DNA of 34,380 nt, taken from positions 1-34,380 of the forward strand of contig CAXKVV010001860.1 of NCBI GenBank assembly GCA_964058805.1. Direction: 5' to 3'. Source of the stretch: Schoenoplectus triqueter (taxonomy: Eukaryota; Streptophyta; Magnoliopsida; Poales; Cyperaceae). The notes under the pieces are model-generated. The model was not told the DNA's origin. It made no database searches and worked only from the letters and a program-made list of their open reading frames with translations. Positions 11,595-20,599 of this stretch are shown in pieces (position 1 is the first letter of the stretch; each line of letters opens with the position of its first letter). A program made the position numbers and the translations under genes.

Positions 11595-12914
11595 TGATGT
11601 GTATTCTGTTAAGCTAATAAATTACCCTAATTTATATTTAATTTCAGCTGCAAGCGTACGGCTTAGTCAAGTAGTTGTCGGGGTGTCGAACCACAAGGTC
11701 AATGGTAACTACCGGTTCTCACAAGGTTCACTAATCTAGACAATCAAACAAATATTTTGAACTAAATTAAAAGTGCATTAAGAATGTAAATCTAACAATA
11801 ACAACTAAAAAGTTTATCAAATAAAGGATTCTAGAGGTTTTCGGCTCAATTATCACTTGTTCGGTCAATTCACTCTATTTGATCTTTTAATATGTTCTAG
11901 TGTTTTTCTGGAATTCAATTTCAGACTTTAGTACCAAATTTACACTTTCGTTGCTTGGTATTGTACCTAAACTTCAGGTTTCATGATTAAGTACCTCACT
12001 TTGACATAACCTAGATTTTATACTTCGTCTTTCGATATCTCACACAATTTCACGATTTGGAACTAGGTCTATGACCTAAATTACTATTTTGGTTCAAAGA
12101 TTCAATTCCACCTTTTGGTTTCCTCTTTCACTTCTAGGGTAACATGCAGTTGGTTAAAACTAAGCATTCAATTTAGACAAAATAATCACAAACAATAAGA
12201 ACTAAAAGATCAACATATAAGTACAATTACACCATTCAAGTTATAGAGTTTACACCTAGACCCCTAGAAGGGTGTCTAGCCATAAATCATATCAGAAATT
12301 ACACAAAGATTCATATTCAAACAACAACACAATATGAAAAAAAGAGTAAAAAAAAAATATACCAAGAAGATCTACGATTTCTCGCCCGATTCTTGAGTTC
12401 TCCTTCTTCCAACTCTTCTCCAATAATGTTCTTCCTCTTCTTTATTTGCTTAGGATCAGTTTTTCAATTAGTTGAGAGATCTCCCGAACGAAGGAGTGCA
12501 ATCTCCTTTTAAATCCAATGAGTAACTGCTTTCAAAATGTAAGTTCTCGCTTCCAGCTCTAATAATTACGGTCCGTAATTTTGAGAATTGTGGTCCATAA
12601 TTCCTGTGTTTTCTTAAGTGATTCCAAAGAGTGAGCCCCAGTTTCGCGATTTGAAATTTTAATAATTATGGTCCGTAATTATGTCCAGAAAGTATTTCTC
12701 ACTTCATTTCTTCGTGTAGATTCGATCTATCTCACTCCAAGCCTCATGTCTAGTGTTGATAACCTCATTTATACTCCATAACCTAAAAACCAATATGAAA
12801 TACAGCAGTATCTCGAACTCGGCATAAAAAATAAATTCTTTAATAATTAACATAAAATATATAATTTTTGAGATAAAACCCTAGTTGCACATAATGTATA
12901 ATTGAGGCGTATCA
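11595..12914 (-). mobile_element. 3' LTR of an Athila-like Ty3/gypsy element
   Basis: In element orientation the LTR starts TGATACGCCTCAATT and ends ACACATCA, giving a 4-bp TGAT/ATCA terminal inverted repeat and a length of 1320 bp. The + strand start (tgatgtgtattctg) and the following ~460 bp recur at 16672-17134, which identifies the pair of LTRs. The polypurine tract lies immediately internal to it. A pair of acggtccgtaatt / gtggtccataatt phrases lies near 12570-12602. The copies differ at many sites and by an indel of about 34 bp, so the insertion is not recent. Confidence 0.88.
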
Positions 12915-12930
12915 AATTCCCTCAAACTTA
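12915..12930 (-). other. Polypurine tract of the gypsy element
   Basis: On the minus strand this reads AAGTTTGAGGGAATTT, directly abutting the LTR start TGATACGCC. That is the standard position of the plus-strand primer in LTR retrotransposons. Confidence 0.8.
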
Positions 12931-14099
12931 AACCCTGCTTGTCCCTAAGCAAAATTTAGTTGAATATCTAGGGTGCATCTCTAAACTAAGTCAAGTTCTA
13001 AGAAAATATAATCTATATGTAAAAGGTTGTGGGTTGTTTGAAAAAGAGATGACTAACCCTAAGACAAATCATTTTAAATTTATTCGGCCATTAATTAGAG
13101 TTTTGAAAAAAGCTTTGAGAATTATTCGTTGTTTCCGAATTCATGCACAGTGTTTTACTTGAGAAGTTTTATCTCAGACTCCTACTTTTAATGTAATACC
13201 CTAAAATCTTTTTAAAAATGATGAATACTTAAGTATTTCCTTCCCCTCAACTATGAAATGAAACTAAGAAAATCTATAAAAAGAAAAAAAAATCAATGTT
13301 AATCCTGAAACTCGCGCGGGTTATTTTTGTGTAGCTGAAAACTTTATTAAGAAAGCCTAAATACGCACATGAGCCTGTCTCGTGCCGCATTGGGGGTTAG
13401 AGAGTTTCTTTATACCGCCCTAGCACATTTGAGACTTAATTTGATCTTATATGAATTAGAATTTTTTTTTTATTTGTTTGTGAATGCCATAACATGTGTA
13501 CTCTTAACTAGAGTGCCTCAATAATTTGAACCTTCTAAAGATTTGTATATTGATTTTTAGGTCATTTTGATTATTTTTTAAATTTTCAGAAGTATTGGTC
13601 GATACGTGCCACAAACACTCTTTCTTAATTAAGTTTCTAATTTAAAATAAACAAACAAATTTGATTTTCATGGTTTGATAACAAAATTTGAGAGGACGTC
13701 AATCCTTAAACACTTATCATTCTAAAAACTTGCTAGGGCATATTCTTTTCTGATTTTTCAAAACCGAGAATATTTTTCATTCATCACACGTTATTTTAGA
13801 AAAGATTGTATATTCCCATTTTAATTTCCCAAATTTCCAACAAGACTACTCCTTTACTAAAATTTCGCTTAGGGTTTTCAAATTTTCTTATAAAATTACC
13901 CACTAAAATTTGAATTTCTTAAAAAATAATTTTGCAACAATAAAAAAAATAACAACAACAACTAAATGCCATGAACTTAATGCCATGCAAATACAAGTTC
14001 TAAATACCCCCTAAACTTAAATCAAATATTATCCTCAATGCATGATAGAGATAAAAGAAACAAAAGAGATGTATAAAAAACTTACAATGAAAGAAGACA
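12931..14099 (-). other. Non-coding 3' internal region of the gypsy element
   Basis: This lies between the broken RNase H sequence and the polypurine tract. I can read no integrase, chromodomain or envelope-like frame. Athila-lineage elements normally carry integrase and often an extra ORF here, so about 2 kb or more appears to be deleted. The remaining sequence is A+T-rich and closed in all frames. Confidence 0.55.
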
Positions 14100-14830
14100 A
14101 ATGGCCAGCAGTTCCTTTTCGGTGGTTGTGTAGTTCACCCGGGCTTCGTCAAGCACCTTGTTAACATAGCATATTGCATAGGACTTTTCTCCACTCGTTT
14201 CCCAAGGACTGCTCCAACGGCATAATCGCTTGCATCACACATGATCTCGAAGGGAAGTCTCCAGTTTGGCAGTTGAAGGATAGGTGCCGACACGAGTGTC
14301 TTCTTTAACATACAAAATGTCTCAAGATAGTGTTCATCAAAATTGAAATCTATATATTTCATGATCAAATTGGTTTAATGTTTTACAATTTTTTAAAAGT
14401 CCTTAATGAAATGCCGGTAAAACCTTCCATGGTTACACAAACTGAATTGGTATTTAGAAAAACCCACTATAACCATCTAAATAACAAAAAATATATATAT
14501 TCGTCAAGCCTTTCAAGCATTTGATCAATAAAAGGGAGAAAAATGATCTTTCCTGGTTGCCGAATTTAACTTCCTATAATCGATGCACATTCTCCATCCT
14601 ATCACCATTTTTGTCAATATCAACGCACCATTTTCAGATTTCATCACGGTTGTCCCTCCTTTCTTTGGTACAACGTGCACCGGGCTCACCCATTTGCTGT
14701 CCGAGACTGGATAGATTATCCCGGCATCCAAGAGCTTGTGAATCTCCTTCCAAATCACTTCTTTCAGATTGGGGTTTAGTCTCCTCTGTGCTTCCGCCGT
14801 TGGTTTATGATCATCCTCCATCAAGATTCA
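14100..14830 (-). pseudogene. Gypsy pol relic: RT (core deleted) and RNase H start
   Basis: Read leftward on the minus strand from about 14830: LLDAGIIYPVSDSKWVSPVH, VVPKKGG and WRMCIDYRKLNSATRKDHF, the N-terminal fingers/palm of Ty3/gypsy reverse transcriptase. LDQMLERL follows at about 14525-14500. The sequence then jumps to FYRHFIKDF near 14410, normally far downstream after the catalytic segment. The FMDD-type active site is therefore missing. The RNase H region gives APILQLPNWRLPFEIMCDAS and AVGAVLGKR at 14290-14190. After a frameshift it gives NKVLDEARVNYTTTEKELLA, ending near 14100. Everything downstream is absent. Sequence style fits Athila/Tat-type pol. Confidence 0.9.
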
Positions 14831-14945
14831 GTGCATGCAGATAGATGGACTAATCCCCTTTAGATCTTCAATTGTGTACCCAATGACTACTTAGTGCGCT
14901 CTTAACTCGGAGAGAAGTCGATCGGTTTGGTCCTTATTGAGAGTT
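14831..14945 (-). pseudogene. RT N-terminal extension of the gypsy element
   Basis: The minus-strand translation gives YTIEDLKGISPSICMH followed by a stop where Arg is usual, consistent with CGA to TGA change. LLSELRAH with another stop lies further upstream. This stretch normally precedes RT in Athila/Tat pol and joins the RT frame at 14824. It shows the element is inactivated by nonsense changes as well as deletions. Confidence 0.75.
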
Positions 14946-14954
14946 TTATTGATT

Positions 14955-15024
14955 CGGCATGTCCCCCTTTACCTGATTTGATCGGTGGGGGAAAATACCT
15001 CGGTATGTCCCCCTTTACCTGATT
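14955..15024. repeat. 24-bp direct repeat at a gypsy deletion junction
   Basis: The segment starting cggcatgtccccctttacct (14955-14978) is repeated with one mismatch at 15001-15024, 46 bp away. It lies exactly between the gag C-terminus and the RT extension, where a protease domain would be expected but is absent. Confidence 0.8.
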
Positions 15025-16430
15025 CGGCATTGCACTTCAGTGTTTTCTTTGTGACTTTCTTGCTCGGTCTCCTCATGACTTTCCGGCTGGACATCGGGTT
15101 GCTTTTGTTGTACGTTAACTTCGACATCTTGAGGCATCTTGTGTCCATCATATGCAGTCCCGCTCCTTAAGGTGTTAGCCTTGACAGATGCATTGGGATT
15201 GCAATCCGGCTTAGGTGGCAGCTGGCCATGCTGGCATGAGGACGACGATGCCTGTTGCGCCACCTGCGTTTTCAAAAGCTTCCCTTAAATTGCCAATAGG
15301 TCAACCTTCATGCCTAAATATCTGATTTGGTCGGCTACTTGTTGGTTGACTCTCATTTGATCCTGCCTAAGCTCCGCTTATTTTTGCATCATTTTCTCCA
15401 TCATTTGTTCTAAATTAGATTTTTACGGGGCGCCTTGGTCAAATTGTCTTTGCCCGTATCCCTGATTTGGTCGATTTTGATTGGGATTTTATTTCAGATT
15501 TTGGGGTTAACTATCCTGGTTGTTCCTCCAGGAGAAATTTGGGTGATTTCTCCATCCGGGATTGTAAGTATTGGAGTAGGAATTATTTTGTGATCGGTAA
15601 TTGTTGTTGATTGCATTCACTTGCTCTGTATCCCCTTCAGTAGATCCGCCTCAATTGCAGTTTATGACTAAGTGACCGCCTCCGCCATAAATAGCACAAG
15701 TAGGTGATTGATGTACCGCTGAAATGTGTTGGTTGGTCAAGTGGTCTATACTCTTTTGCATCGCCTCCAATTGTGCCGCCAATTTGGTTGAAATGTCTGT
15801 CTCAATCACACCCGGTGCTCCTCGAACGGGTCCTCTCACAGAGCTCCATTATTGCTGCCCCAATGTCATCTCATCAATCAATTTATGGACATCTCGGACG
15901 CTCATGTTCATCAAATTACTTCCTGTTGCGGCATCAATGGTTACTTTAGAGGACTGCTCAAGTCGTTCATAGAAAATCTGAAGAATGAACTACTTTTCGA
16001 CACCGTGATGCGGATAGAGACGCAACAGCTCTTGGTATCTATCCCATACCTCGCGGAGAGACTCTCCTCCTCTTTGTCTGAAATTTATAATTTGAGCATG
16101 AAGGGCATAAATTTTAGATGGAGAAAAATACTTAGAAAGAAAAGCATCAGACATTTAGGCTCATGTTCTTATTGTACCAGGATCTAAAGACCTTAGCTAA
16201 TTTCTATCTTTATCTCCCAAAGAAAAAGAAAAAAACTCTAAGATTAATGGCCTCAGGTTCAACACCATTAATTTTAATTGTTGAACATGTGTTGAGAGAG
16301 TATTCAAGAGAGCGGGTTTCATCTCGAAGTTCTTTACTACGACATTAGACACCATGTAGCCAAATTGAATTTTAATTATTTTTGGGGCAGCAAAGTCCTT
16401 CAAGTGACGGTTCTCATCATTCTCCGCCAT
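15010..16430 (-). pseudogene. gag: Gag relic of the Athila-like gypsy element
   Basis: Starting at a minus-strand ATG at 16430, the translation gives MAENDENRHLKDFAAP and then FEMKPALLNTLS, typical of the gag N-terminus. After frame changes come AFLSKYFSPSK, GGESLREVWDRYQELLRLYP, LQIFYERL and VTIDAATGS (about 16170-15925), the retrotransposon gag core. The CCHC zinc knuckle near 15660-15700 reads CAIYGGGGHLVINC: the second cysteine is replaced by Tyr. The hallmark YNPGWRNHPNFSW follows at about 15573-15535, and near the C-terminus ANTLRSGTAYDG at about 15190-15150. Several stops interrupt it, so it is a pseudogene. The product would be the structural particle protein that binds the element RNA. 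Confidence 0.88.
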
Positions 16431-16647
16431 TTGGGCTGTTTCTTCGGTGGCGAGATAAATATATGGCAGTTCAAACAAAGAAGTTAACTCGTTGGCTCTA
16501 TATTTGTACACCAAGAGACCTGATTGTCCGGCCAGATCGAGTCCTGAAAGAGAAATCAAACAAGTAAATCACAAAAAATAAAGAAAGTAAAAGAAAAAAA
16601 TATGTAGCCTCAGTTAATAAGGTTGAACTAATATTCACACCGTTGTC
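16431..16647 (-). other. 5' leader of the gypsy element
   Basis: Untranslated leader between the primer-binding site and the gag ATG at 16430. An in-frame open stretch extends upstream to 16559 but has no gag similarity, so the internal ATG was chosen as the start. Confidence 0.5.
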
Positions 16648-16664
16648 CCCCGACAACGACGCCA
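16648..16664 (-). other. Primer-binding site matching tRNA-Asp
   Basis: On the minus strand this reads TGGCGTCGTTGTCGGGG. The complement of the 3' end of plant tRNA-Asp is TGGCGCCGTTGCCGGGG, so 15 of 17 bases match and both differences are C to T. It lies 7 bp inside the LTR end. A tRNA-Asp primer is characteristic of Athila-lineage gypsy elements and supports that assignment. Confidence 0.85.
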
Positions 16665-16671
16665 AAAAACT

Positions 16672-17134
16672 TGATGTGTATTCTGCTAAGCTAATAAATT
16701 ACCCTAATATATACTCAATTTCAGCCGCAAGCGTACGACTTAGTCAAGTAGTAATCGGGGTGTTGAACTACAAGGACGATGGTGAACTACTGGTTCTCAC
16801 AATGTTCACTAATCTAGAGAATCAAATGAGTATTTTGAACTAAATTAAAAGTGCATTAAGAACATAAATCTAATAACAACAACTGAAAATTTTAGCAAAT
16901 AAAAGATTCTAGGAGTTCTTGGCTCCCCTCTCACTCATTTGATCAATTCACTCTATTTGATCTTTTAATATGTTCTAGTGTTTATCGAGAATTCAATTTC
17001 AGACTTTAGTACCAAATTTACACTTTCATGGCTTAGTACCGTACCTAAATAATTCGGGTTTCATGATTAAGTATCTCACCTTATAAGTCTAATCTCATTA
17101 AGATCAGTGAATCACTTTGGCATAACTTAGATTT
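16672..17134 (-). mobile_element. Truncated 5' LTR of the gypsy element
   Basis: It matches the + strand start of the complete LTR at 11595, from tgatgtgtattctg through cataacttagattta, then stops abruptly. About 460 bp of an expected 1320 bp remain. The lost part is the distal U3 end, which normally holds the promoter. The breakpoint abuts an arm of a foldback MITE. It contains a segment of about 34 bp at 17081-17114 that is absent from the other LTR. Confidence 0.85.
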
Positions 17135-17226
17135 AACGGTTAGATCGGTGTTTTGAATTCAGAAATGAGAGATACAACGTGAAGTATAAAAATATTTTGT
17201 ACTTTACGACTAACCGCAGCATAACT
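17135..17226. mobile_element. Single arm of foldback MITE 4 family
   Basis: These 92 bp align without gaps to 11479-11570, the right arm of MITE 4, at roughly 84% identity by eye. They start aacggttagatcggtg and end gcagcataact. The matching left arm is absent. The arm directly truncates the gypsy LTR on its left and passes into a (CT)n(AT)n(AG)n stretch on its right. Confidence 0.8.
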
Positions 17227-17269
17227 CTCTCCCTCTCTCTCTATATATATAGAGAGAGAGAAAGAGTCC
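17227..17269. repeat. Palindromic CT/AT/AG simple repeat
   Basis: CT-rich sequence, an AT run, then AG-rich sequence, mirroring each other (ctctctctat...atagagagag). It lies between two MITE units. Confidence 0.85.
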
Positions 17270-17665
17270 GACTACGGTGCTTTGCAAAGCACAAGAGTAT
17301 TGTGTGCTTTGCGCTCTATTCTTAATTTCAAGTTAGAAATGAACGATATGAACCGTTTAATTTAATCTTCATATCAAAATCTATTAGGAAACCAAAGTTT
17401 ATATATTTTTAGAATATTTTTGCTATTTTTCTGGTGAGAAGAAATTGGCTTGATCTAAGAATTCTGGTTGATCCAAAAATGACGGTTTTTTCCCTATCTA
17501 AAAAAAATAGTAAATGAATTCCAAAAAATATAAAATTTGGTTTACTAATATATTTTTTTGATGTGGAGATTAGATTGAGCGGTTTGGATCGATCATTTCT
17601 GACTTAAAATTAATAATAGAGCGCAAAGCACACAACGCTCTTGTGCTTTGCAAAGCACCGTAGCC
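17270..17665. mobile_element. Foldback MITE A
   Basis: The left end gactacggtgctttgcaaag matches the reverse complement of the right end, ggctacggtgctttgcaaag. The arms agree strongly for about 95 bp and recognisably to near the centre. The element is 396 bp and non-coding. Each arm contains the 16-bp palindrome gtgctttgcaaagcac, which corresponds to gtgcttcgcgaagcac in MITEs B and C with both CpGs changed to TpG and CpA. It is flanked on the right by a (TA)n tract. Apparent open frames here are readings of the inverted repeats and are not genes. Confidence 0.9.
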
Positions 17666-17667
17666 TA

Positions 17668-17671
<4 letters not shown>

Positions 17672-17704
<33 letters not shown>
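17672..17704. repeat. (TA)n tract
   Basis: A TA run between MITE A and the palindromic MITE B. Confidence 0.95.
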
Positions 17705-17708
<4 letters not shown>

Positions 17709-17882
17709 TGATGCTATGGTGCTTCGCGAAGCAAAAAAAAATTGTGCTTCGCGTCCGTATCTCGAATTTAAAAGTTCAAACGGCCGATCCAAACGGTTTG
17801 GATCGGCCGTTTGAACTTTTAAATTCGAGATACGGACGCAAAGCACAAATTTTTTTTTGCTTCGCGAAGCACCATAGCATCA

Positions 17883-17886
<4 letters not shown>
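17705..17886. mobile_element. Near-perfect 182-bp palindrome (MITE B)
   Basis: The sequence is an inverted repeat centred on a single G at 17795. Its ~90-bp arms differ by only one substitution (cgcgaag versus cgcaaag) and one inserted A. The termini read agagtgatgctatggtgctt. The arms match the outer ~90 bp of MITE C, including gtgcttcgcgaagc and the gtccgtatctcgaattt block, so this is probably the same family with its middle removed down to the fold point. A transcript would form an almost perfect ~90-bp hairpin. Confidence 0.92.

Positions 17887-17926
<40 letters not shown>
17887..17926. repeat. (TA)n tract
   Basis: A TA run separating MITE B and MITE C. Confidence 0.95.
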
Positions 17927-17930
<4 letters not shown>

Positions 17931-18327
17931 TGAGGCTATGGTGCTTCGCGAAGCACAAAACCTTCCGTGCTTCGCGTCCGTATCTCGAATTTAAAAGTTC
18001 ATACGCCCGATCCAAACCGTTAAACATGATCTTCATATTGAACTATCTTTGGAGATCAAAATTTATATTTTTTTGAATTTTTTTGCTATTTTTTAAATGG
18101 GTACAAAATTGCTAGTTTTGGATGGTGCATAAATCGTTAGATCAGCAAATTTTATACTCATTTAAAAAATAGCAAAAAAATTCAAAAAAATATAAAATTT
18201 GATCTCCAAAGATATTTCAATATGAAGATTATGTTCAACGGTTTGGATCGAGCGTATGAACTTTCAAATTCGAGATACGGACGCGAAGCACGGGAGGTTT
18301 TGTGCTTCGCGAAGCACCATAGCCTCA

Positions 18328-18331
<4 letters not shown>
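17927..18331. mobile_element. Foldback MITE C (~180-bp arms)
   Basis: The left end agagtgaggctatggtgctt is mirrored by the right end. The arms remain nearly identical for about 180 bp, through gatccaaaccgtt, tcttcatattgaa, tttggagatcaaa and tttttttgctattttttaaa blocks. Only a short central spacer near 18115-18150 is unpaired. The element is 405 bp and non-coding. Each arm holds the intact CpG-bearing palindrome gtgcttcgcgaagcac and a second cgtgcttcgcgtccg copy of the half motif. Arm similarity is higher than in MITE A, suggesting a younger insertion. (TA)n lies on both sides. Confidence 0.92.

Positions 18332-18362
<31 letters not shown>
18332..18362. repeat. (TA)n tract
   Basis: A TA run to the right of MITE C. 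Confidence 0.95.
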
Positions 18363-18366
<4 letters not shown>

Positions 18367-18470
18367 TTGTGAGCCATTTGGATCGACCATTATGATTTTA
18401 AAAAGGAAGAACCGATCCATAGTATGGGGATAATTGGTGTTACGCATAGTAGCATAGCTGAAGTCTATAC
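18363..18470. mobile_element. Degenerate single MITE arm
   Basis: The order ccatttggatcgaccattatg followed by a terminal ttacgcatagtagcatagct block resembles a right arm of the MITE A/C family (ggtttggatcgagcgtatga ... agcaccatagcct). No partner arm was found. Similarity is partial. Confidence 0.45.
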
Positions 18471-18542
18471 ATTTTAATTTAAATAATAGGAATTAGATAT
18501 TTGGGTGCAAATTGGGTGGCCACAAAAAATAGACAATAAAAT

Positions 18543-18945
18543 GGAGTTACGCGTAGCACCGATGACTCGTGTGTTATGAATCTTTTTTTTTTCAATTTTA
18601 ATTTTCAAATGATCGATTTGGCCACTTAAAATAATTTTCATATGAATTGTAGGCACTCAAAAAGAAGTATTATTTTCTTTTTAGATATTTCATATGAATT
18701 GTAGGCACTCAAAAAGAAGTATTATTTTCTTTTTAGATAACGAGAAATCACTTGATTTAATTATTATGAGAAAATAAAAAAGAGTGATCTTCTAATTATA
18801 TAAAAAATAGTAAAATATAAAATATAAAATTTGATTTATAATTAGATTTTTTATATGAAAAAATATTTTAAATGGTAGAATAAATTATTTAAACTTCAAA
18901 AATAAAGAATAAGTTATCTTTACTACACATAACGCGGTAGTCCAA
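18543..18945. mobile_element. Degenerate foldback MITE D
   Basis: The left block gatcgatttggccacttaaa followed by ataattttcatatgaa is mirrored, read in reverse complement, by aatttattctaccatttaaa and atattttttcatataaa from about 18845-18890. The ends gttacgcgtagcac and ctaccgcgttatg are also loosely related. The centre carries ataaaatttgattt, as in MITE C. The left arm contains a perfect 52-bp tandem duplication. The element is old, and its exact ends are uncertain. Confidence 0.5.
18636..18739. repeat. Perfect 2 x 52-bp tandem duplication
   Basis: 18636-18687 (starting tttcatatgaattgtaggca) is repeated without mismatch at 18688-18739. Perfect identity in a decayed neighbourhood indicates a recent slippage-type duplication, or an assembly artefact. 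Confidence 0.95.
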
Positions 18946-19830
18946 CTTAATTAAAACGATAGAAATAGCAAAGTGTTGCACTTAAGACTAGTAAAAGCTT
19001 ATCACAAGAACATTTCGGAGAATGGAATGCTCCGTAGATTCTGCCCGTTTCTTCCTTTGACCTCTCCACCCGCTTCATTTTTGTTCATATTATTTTTAAG
19101 TCTCTCTCTTTCTCCGCATTATTTTCCCAGGAGAACTGTATATAAATTTCAATATATATGACATTCTTAGTGGGGCCCAAGGAAAACATACCAGGCAAGG
19201 ACAATGCTCAAACCATGCGCCCCTAAATGCATGATTTGGTAAATTAATTAATTAATGTGGATTTGATGAGTCAATGTCTGTATGACTGTATCCCAAGACA
19301 ATGGAGTAGCAATAAATCTCTATACTCCATGTGAGTCAATGCCAACTCCGAGAAAAATAATATATATTTTTTGGATATCAGGATTTTCAATTGCGGATCT
19401 TAGTGATAATCGGGAGGGCAGGACCCCATTTTTTTTTCAAAATTAGTATATTTGTTAAGAATTTATGATATTTATAGTGTAATTTTGATAATATTTTTAT
19501 TTCAGATTTCAAATTGAGACAACTTCTAAGATATATATAAAAAAAATTAGTCTCTAATTTCGAATTCAAACTCTAGCATTGTAGGTTTCCTTATCCCGAT
19601 ATTTATTATTATTCAAATGCTTTATGTGGGATTTAAATATATAAAAAGACAAGATTCATTATCATTTATATTATTAAATTTAGTGACTATAAAATATCAG
19701 TAAAATATATATCTTATGTACTATTAGATTTATTGACTATAAAATATTAATAAAATAATATTTGACAGAATTTTCAAGTGCAGCCTACTATATATATTAT
19801 TTTCCTTCGAAACTTTTATTATCATATGTA
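18946..19830. other. Intergenic DNA, nothing assignable
   Basis: A 62-codon + strand frame at 18973-19161 has no recognised domain, and its latter half is a TCTCTC-type stretch. The phrase tgagtcaatg occurs twice, near 19268 and 19331. The remainder is A+T-rich and closed in all frames. Confidence 0.45.
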
Positions 19831-20228
19831 GAGTAAAGCTAGAGTGTTCCTTGAAGCACCGAGTTTCTCCATACTCTTAACTCAAAAACATATCTAATCA
19901 TCTTTAAATTTTAATTTTTCTCTCTCACTAATTTTTTTACATTAAAATCTTATGGGATACTAAAATTTGCTATTTTTTGAGTTTCATAAGTATCTATTTT
20001 ATATTTTTTTAAAATGAACCTAAAATAATTAATCTTTATATATAAAAATAAGTCATTTTAAAAAATCTATAACAAGCACTTAAAAAATTTAAAAAAATTA
20101 TATTCCATAAGATTTGATATAAAGAATTTATTGAGACACATAAATCAAAATTCAGAGATATTTATATACATTTTTGAGTTAGGAGCACGAGAGAGCTCCA
20201 TACTTCTAGGAGTATATTAGTTTTACTC
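19831..20228. mobile_element. Foldback MITE 5
   Basis: The left end gagtaaagctagagtgttcc and the reverse complement of the right end, gagtaaaactaatatactcc, form an inverted repeat. It continues through a taactcaaaaa block, a ctttaaattttaattt block and tctttatat about 110 bp inward. The element is 398 bp and non-coding. The internal blocks resemble MITEs 1 and 2. Near the left end tgttccttgaagcacc loosely recalls the terminal palindrome of MITEs A-C. Arms are moderately diverged. Confidence 0.75.
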
Positions 20229-20317
20229 ATTGTTTGTATCTTTCATGTCTGATGACTTTTCGGACAATAGAAGAAGATTCAAATTTAAATGCGAATTGTG
20301 CTAATGTATTAGTATAA

Positions 20318-20599
20318 TGTTGGTCAAATTACGATTTTTTATCATTAGCTATTTTCCATCATCGGCTAATTAGAGAAAGAAAATCCACTAGTCTCCTTGT
20401 TAATCAATAATAAGGAGTTACTTATCTCAACCCTTCTTTTTTTTTTATTTTTTGACAACTATTCATTAGTACAGTGTTTGTACCATTACTTTTTCTTTTT
20501 TCTCATTAAAACATCAGACTATATAAGCCTTGCACTATATTACAATTAGTTCTTTTAAATAAAAGAAACAATCATCATCAATATGCAGCTTTCTCTACA
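20318..20599 (+). mobile_element. 5' LTR of Ty1/copia element 1
   Basis: From about 20346 to 20599 it matches the 3' LTR at 25140-25395, including aataataaggagtta, acagtgttt, a TATATAAG box and the end ctttctctaca. Its outer ~28 bp, and any equivalent of the first ~60 bp of the 3' LTR, are not clearly alignable, so the left boundary is a guess based on a TG dinucleotide. The two LTRs have many differences, indicating an old insertion. Confidence 0.82.
20520..20527 (+). promoter_or_regulatory. TATA box in copia 5' LTR
   Basis: TATATAAG, conserved in both LTRs (also at 25314-25321), about 70-80 bp before the LTR end. This fits an LTR core promoter. Confidence 0.6.

Noticed and set aside
14521..14844. 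107-codon + strand open frame
   Set aside because: It is the antisense of the gypsy RT sequence, which carries the recognisable motifs on the minus strand.
15704..16187. Overlapping + strand frames of 81-111 codons
   Set aside because: They are antisense to the gypsy gag relic; no domain is recognisable on the + strand.
17610..18076. Open frames of 78-122 codons rich in alternating Tyr-Ile
   Set aside because: They read through TA repeats and both arms of the foldback MITEs, and the same peptide appears on both strands because the DNA is palindromic. Not genes.
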